From assembly GCA_023362775.1 (NCBI GenBank), contig JALMGJ010000005.1:43669463-43733462 (forward strand): a stretch of DNA of 64,000 nucleotides, in the 5' to 3' direction. A program made the translations under genes and the position numbers. The notes beneath the pieces were generated by a model. It did no database searches. It was given only the letters and a program-made list of their open reading frames with translations, and was not told the DNA's origin. This document shows, piece after piece, positions 60,634-64,000 of this stretch (its first letter is position 1; each line of letters opens with the position of its first letter). The stretch comes from Charina bottae (taxonomy: Eukaryota > Chordata > Lepidosauria > Squamata > Charinaidae).

Positions 60634-62295
60634 CTAGACAACTTAAAAATCAGGAGTAGAACAAGGAACAAAAAATGTAGGAGCAGCTTCTCCAACATTT
60701 TAAAGACAACTTAACATTTCTGGAGATAGAGAACATTTATGGGTTAGGCCTCTTCTAGCCCAGCTCCCTCCAATCTGTTGCTGAGTCATAGAATGGTGAA
60801 GAAAATGGCTTTGGATTCTGCTGTTGGTGATGGTAGTTACAACCCCCATCATTTTTTATCAGTTTGGCCAATGCAATGATGGGGGTTCATAGGGCTGTTA
60901 GGGAAGGGCATTCTGGAAGATCCACATTGAAGCAGCCCCACCCTTGCTCCGCTCAATTCTGGCCTATGAAGACTGGTGAAGAGCCTCCCAGAACAAGAGG
61001 GGGTAAGGCCTCTGGAATCCCTTGCTTGAGGCCGGATGCACCTGACCTCTCCGTACAAAAGCTTCCCTTGGTTTGTTTCTCCGGTAGCTCTAGCAACGGA
61101 AGCTGTCCTTCCGCAACAAACCGGGGCTGTCTTGGTTCTGAGTGGCAACTCACAGGAACCAGCCCCGCCCCCATTTCCAGTCCATCAGCCAATAAACCAA
61201 GATTGGAGCACAGTTAACTCAGCTTTAACCCATCAGTTGTTCAAACCATCTGTTCCAAGCTTAAAATAGGCCAGATGGATTGCTGGCTTCCAAAGCAAAA
61301 CAAATGGGAGACAGCGGCCAATATATGATGATTGAAATACATTCCTCCACAGATAAGGGTCACATGATGGACAGGAGGGCTTGTCCTGAACACGTACTGT
61401 ATCTCAGTGGTGAAAGGAAGATTTCCCCACAGTATGTCCTGTAGATGCTCTCCACTCCCAACTGTGTTGTCTAGGAATTCTGGAGTTTATACGTATCTAA
61501 CTCATCTGGTGGGCATGTTTTGGGGAAAGATGGCATAAATAGTACCTAGAGATTCCTAATTTAAGTATTAGAATAATCTTGACCCACCAGAGGAGATCTC
61601 AAGGCGAAGAGGCTCCTTTATCCAGAAACAAGAATGCGCTAGCTTAAGGTAGGCAACATACATTAATTGGAGGAGGTGGGTGAGTCAGGTAAATGTAGTA
61701 AAAAGATTTATCTATTACATATAAAGGGACACATTCAAAATAGATGCTATGGACACCTAGTGATATATATGAAAATAAATAGACATTAGATATCAGATTA
61801 GGTGGTAGGTTCAGAGAAATAGTCAAGCACAGAAAACTGATAAAACTCTCAATGCCTTCGACCAGACCATTAAAACTGCACACCATTCATCGATTTCCCT
61901 CCAGATATGCCAGGATTGCAAGGCACCTATTTCCCAGCAAGCTGGGCTACTCCATTTGCTAAGCATTTGGAGGGACCACGTTGGGGAAGACTTCCTACAA
62001 ATTGCTTTTAAGCAGGGACCAAACAAATTCTTCTTTGGTTCCTGAAGGGCTCCGGTGGGAGCCTCCTCTTCCAAGAACGGCTGGGCCTGTGCCCAGCAGA
62101 CCCCCGGGGCATGCTTCCCGCTTGGCAGGGCGGGTCTAACCATTCCCTCCCCAGGAAGTCGCCCCGGTTCCTGCTCCACTCCCGCTCAGAAGTTTGGAGA
62201 ACAACCCCCAGCGGAGGTTCGCAGAGTCTAGCCTTGGTGGCCCAGGAGGTGTCCCAGCCCAGCAGGCGAGAGGCAGCGGAAAACATGCCCCAGCA

Positions 62296-62326
<31 letters not shown>

Positions 62327-62340
62327 CCGCCTGCTTGGCG
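60634..62340. other. TLX1 intron 2 next to exon 2, nothing recognised
   Basis: Moderate GC rising towards exon 2. Several open frames exist on both strands at 60850-61270 and 61820-62340 but none resembles a known protein. The GC-rich part from about 62040 on continues across exon 2 and may be a CpG island. Confidence 0.5.
62296..62324. repeat. CAG trinucleotide repeat near the exon 2 donor
   Basis: About eight to nine cag units on the plus strand (CTG on the TLX1 sense strand), starting about 20 bases into intron 2 beyond the GTAAGC donor. Likely length-polymorphic. Confidence 0.9.
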
Positions 62341-62347
62341 CGCTTAC

Positions 62348-64000
<1,653 letters not shown>

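Larger units (their letters stand above)
44600..62347 (-). other. TLX1: TLX1 intron 2, 17,748 bp, repeat-rich
   Basis: Bounded by GTAAGC after exon 2 and TTTCTCTCAG before exon 3, with matching phase. It contains two hAT families, a tRNA-SINE, an L2 3' end, a palindromic MITE, an L1 3' end and nested BovB copies, each listed separately. The stretches between them show no recognisable exon. The length is directly measured here; that it is long for TLX1 is from memory of compact mammalian TLX1 genes. Confidence 0.9.

Overview
This 64 kb window is vertebrate nuclear DNA, almost certainly from a squamate reptile (lizard or snake). The pointers are tRNA-derived Sauria-type SINEs with BovB-like tails, several BovB LINE copies, L1 and L2 LINEs, and several hAT-type families with 8-bp target duplications. 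There are no bacterial-style genes, operons or CRISPR arrays.

The only cellular gene I can support is TLX1 (HOX11 homeobox) on the minus strand. Exon 2 lies at 62348-62585 and encodes most of the homeodomain, including the TLX-type Thr47. Exon 3 lies at 44377-44599 and encodes the C-terminus, ending in a stop. The two splice junctions agree in phase, which makes intron 2 about 17.7 kb. Exon 1, the promoter and the start codon are not visible and should lie beyond 64000. The region from 44376 down to position 1 holds the 3' UTR and downstream intergenic DNA. I found no exon of LBX1, the expected downstream neighbour.

The rest is interspersed repeats plus stretches with nothing recognisable. 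Many insertions can be delimited to the base by target-site duplications (TSDs): six copies of one hAT family, two copies of a second, a GC-rich 756-bp hAT, two short (~130 bp) hAT elements, two foldback MITEs (one split by a solo LTR), three Penelope-like foldback repeats with hammerhead-ribozyme-like cores, three Sauria SINEs, two L1 insertions, and a BovB inserted into another BovB with a 5' inversion. Simple repeats include a roughly 390-bp GAAA/GGAA tract.

I see no clearly undescribed biological system. The most interesting items are the large repeat-filled TLX1 intron 2, the foldback elements with hammerhead-like motifs, the nested insertions that give relative dates, and a 56-bp minisatellite that grew inside one hAT copy.
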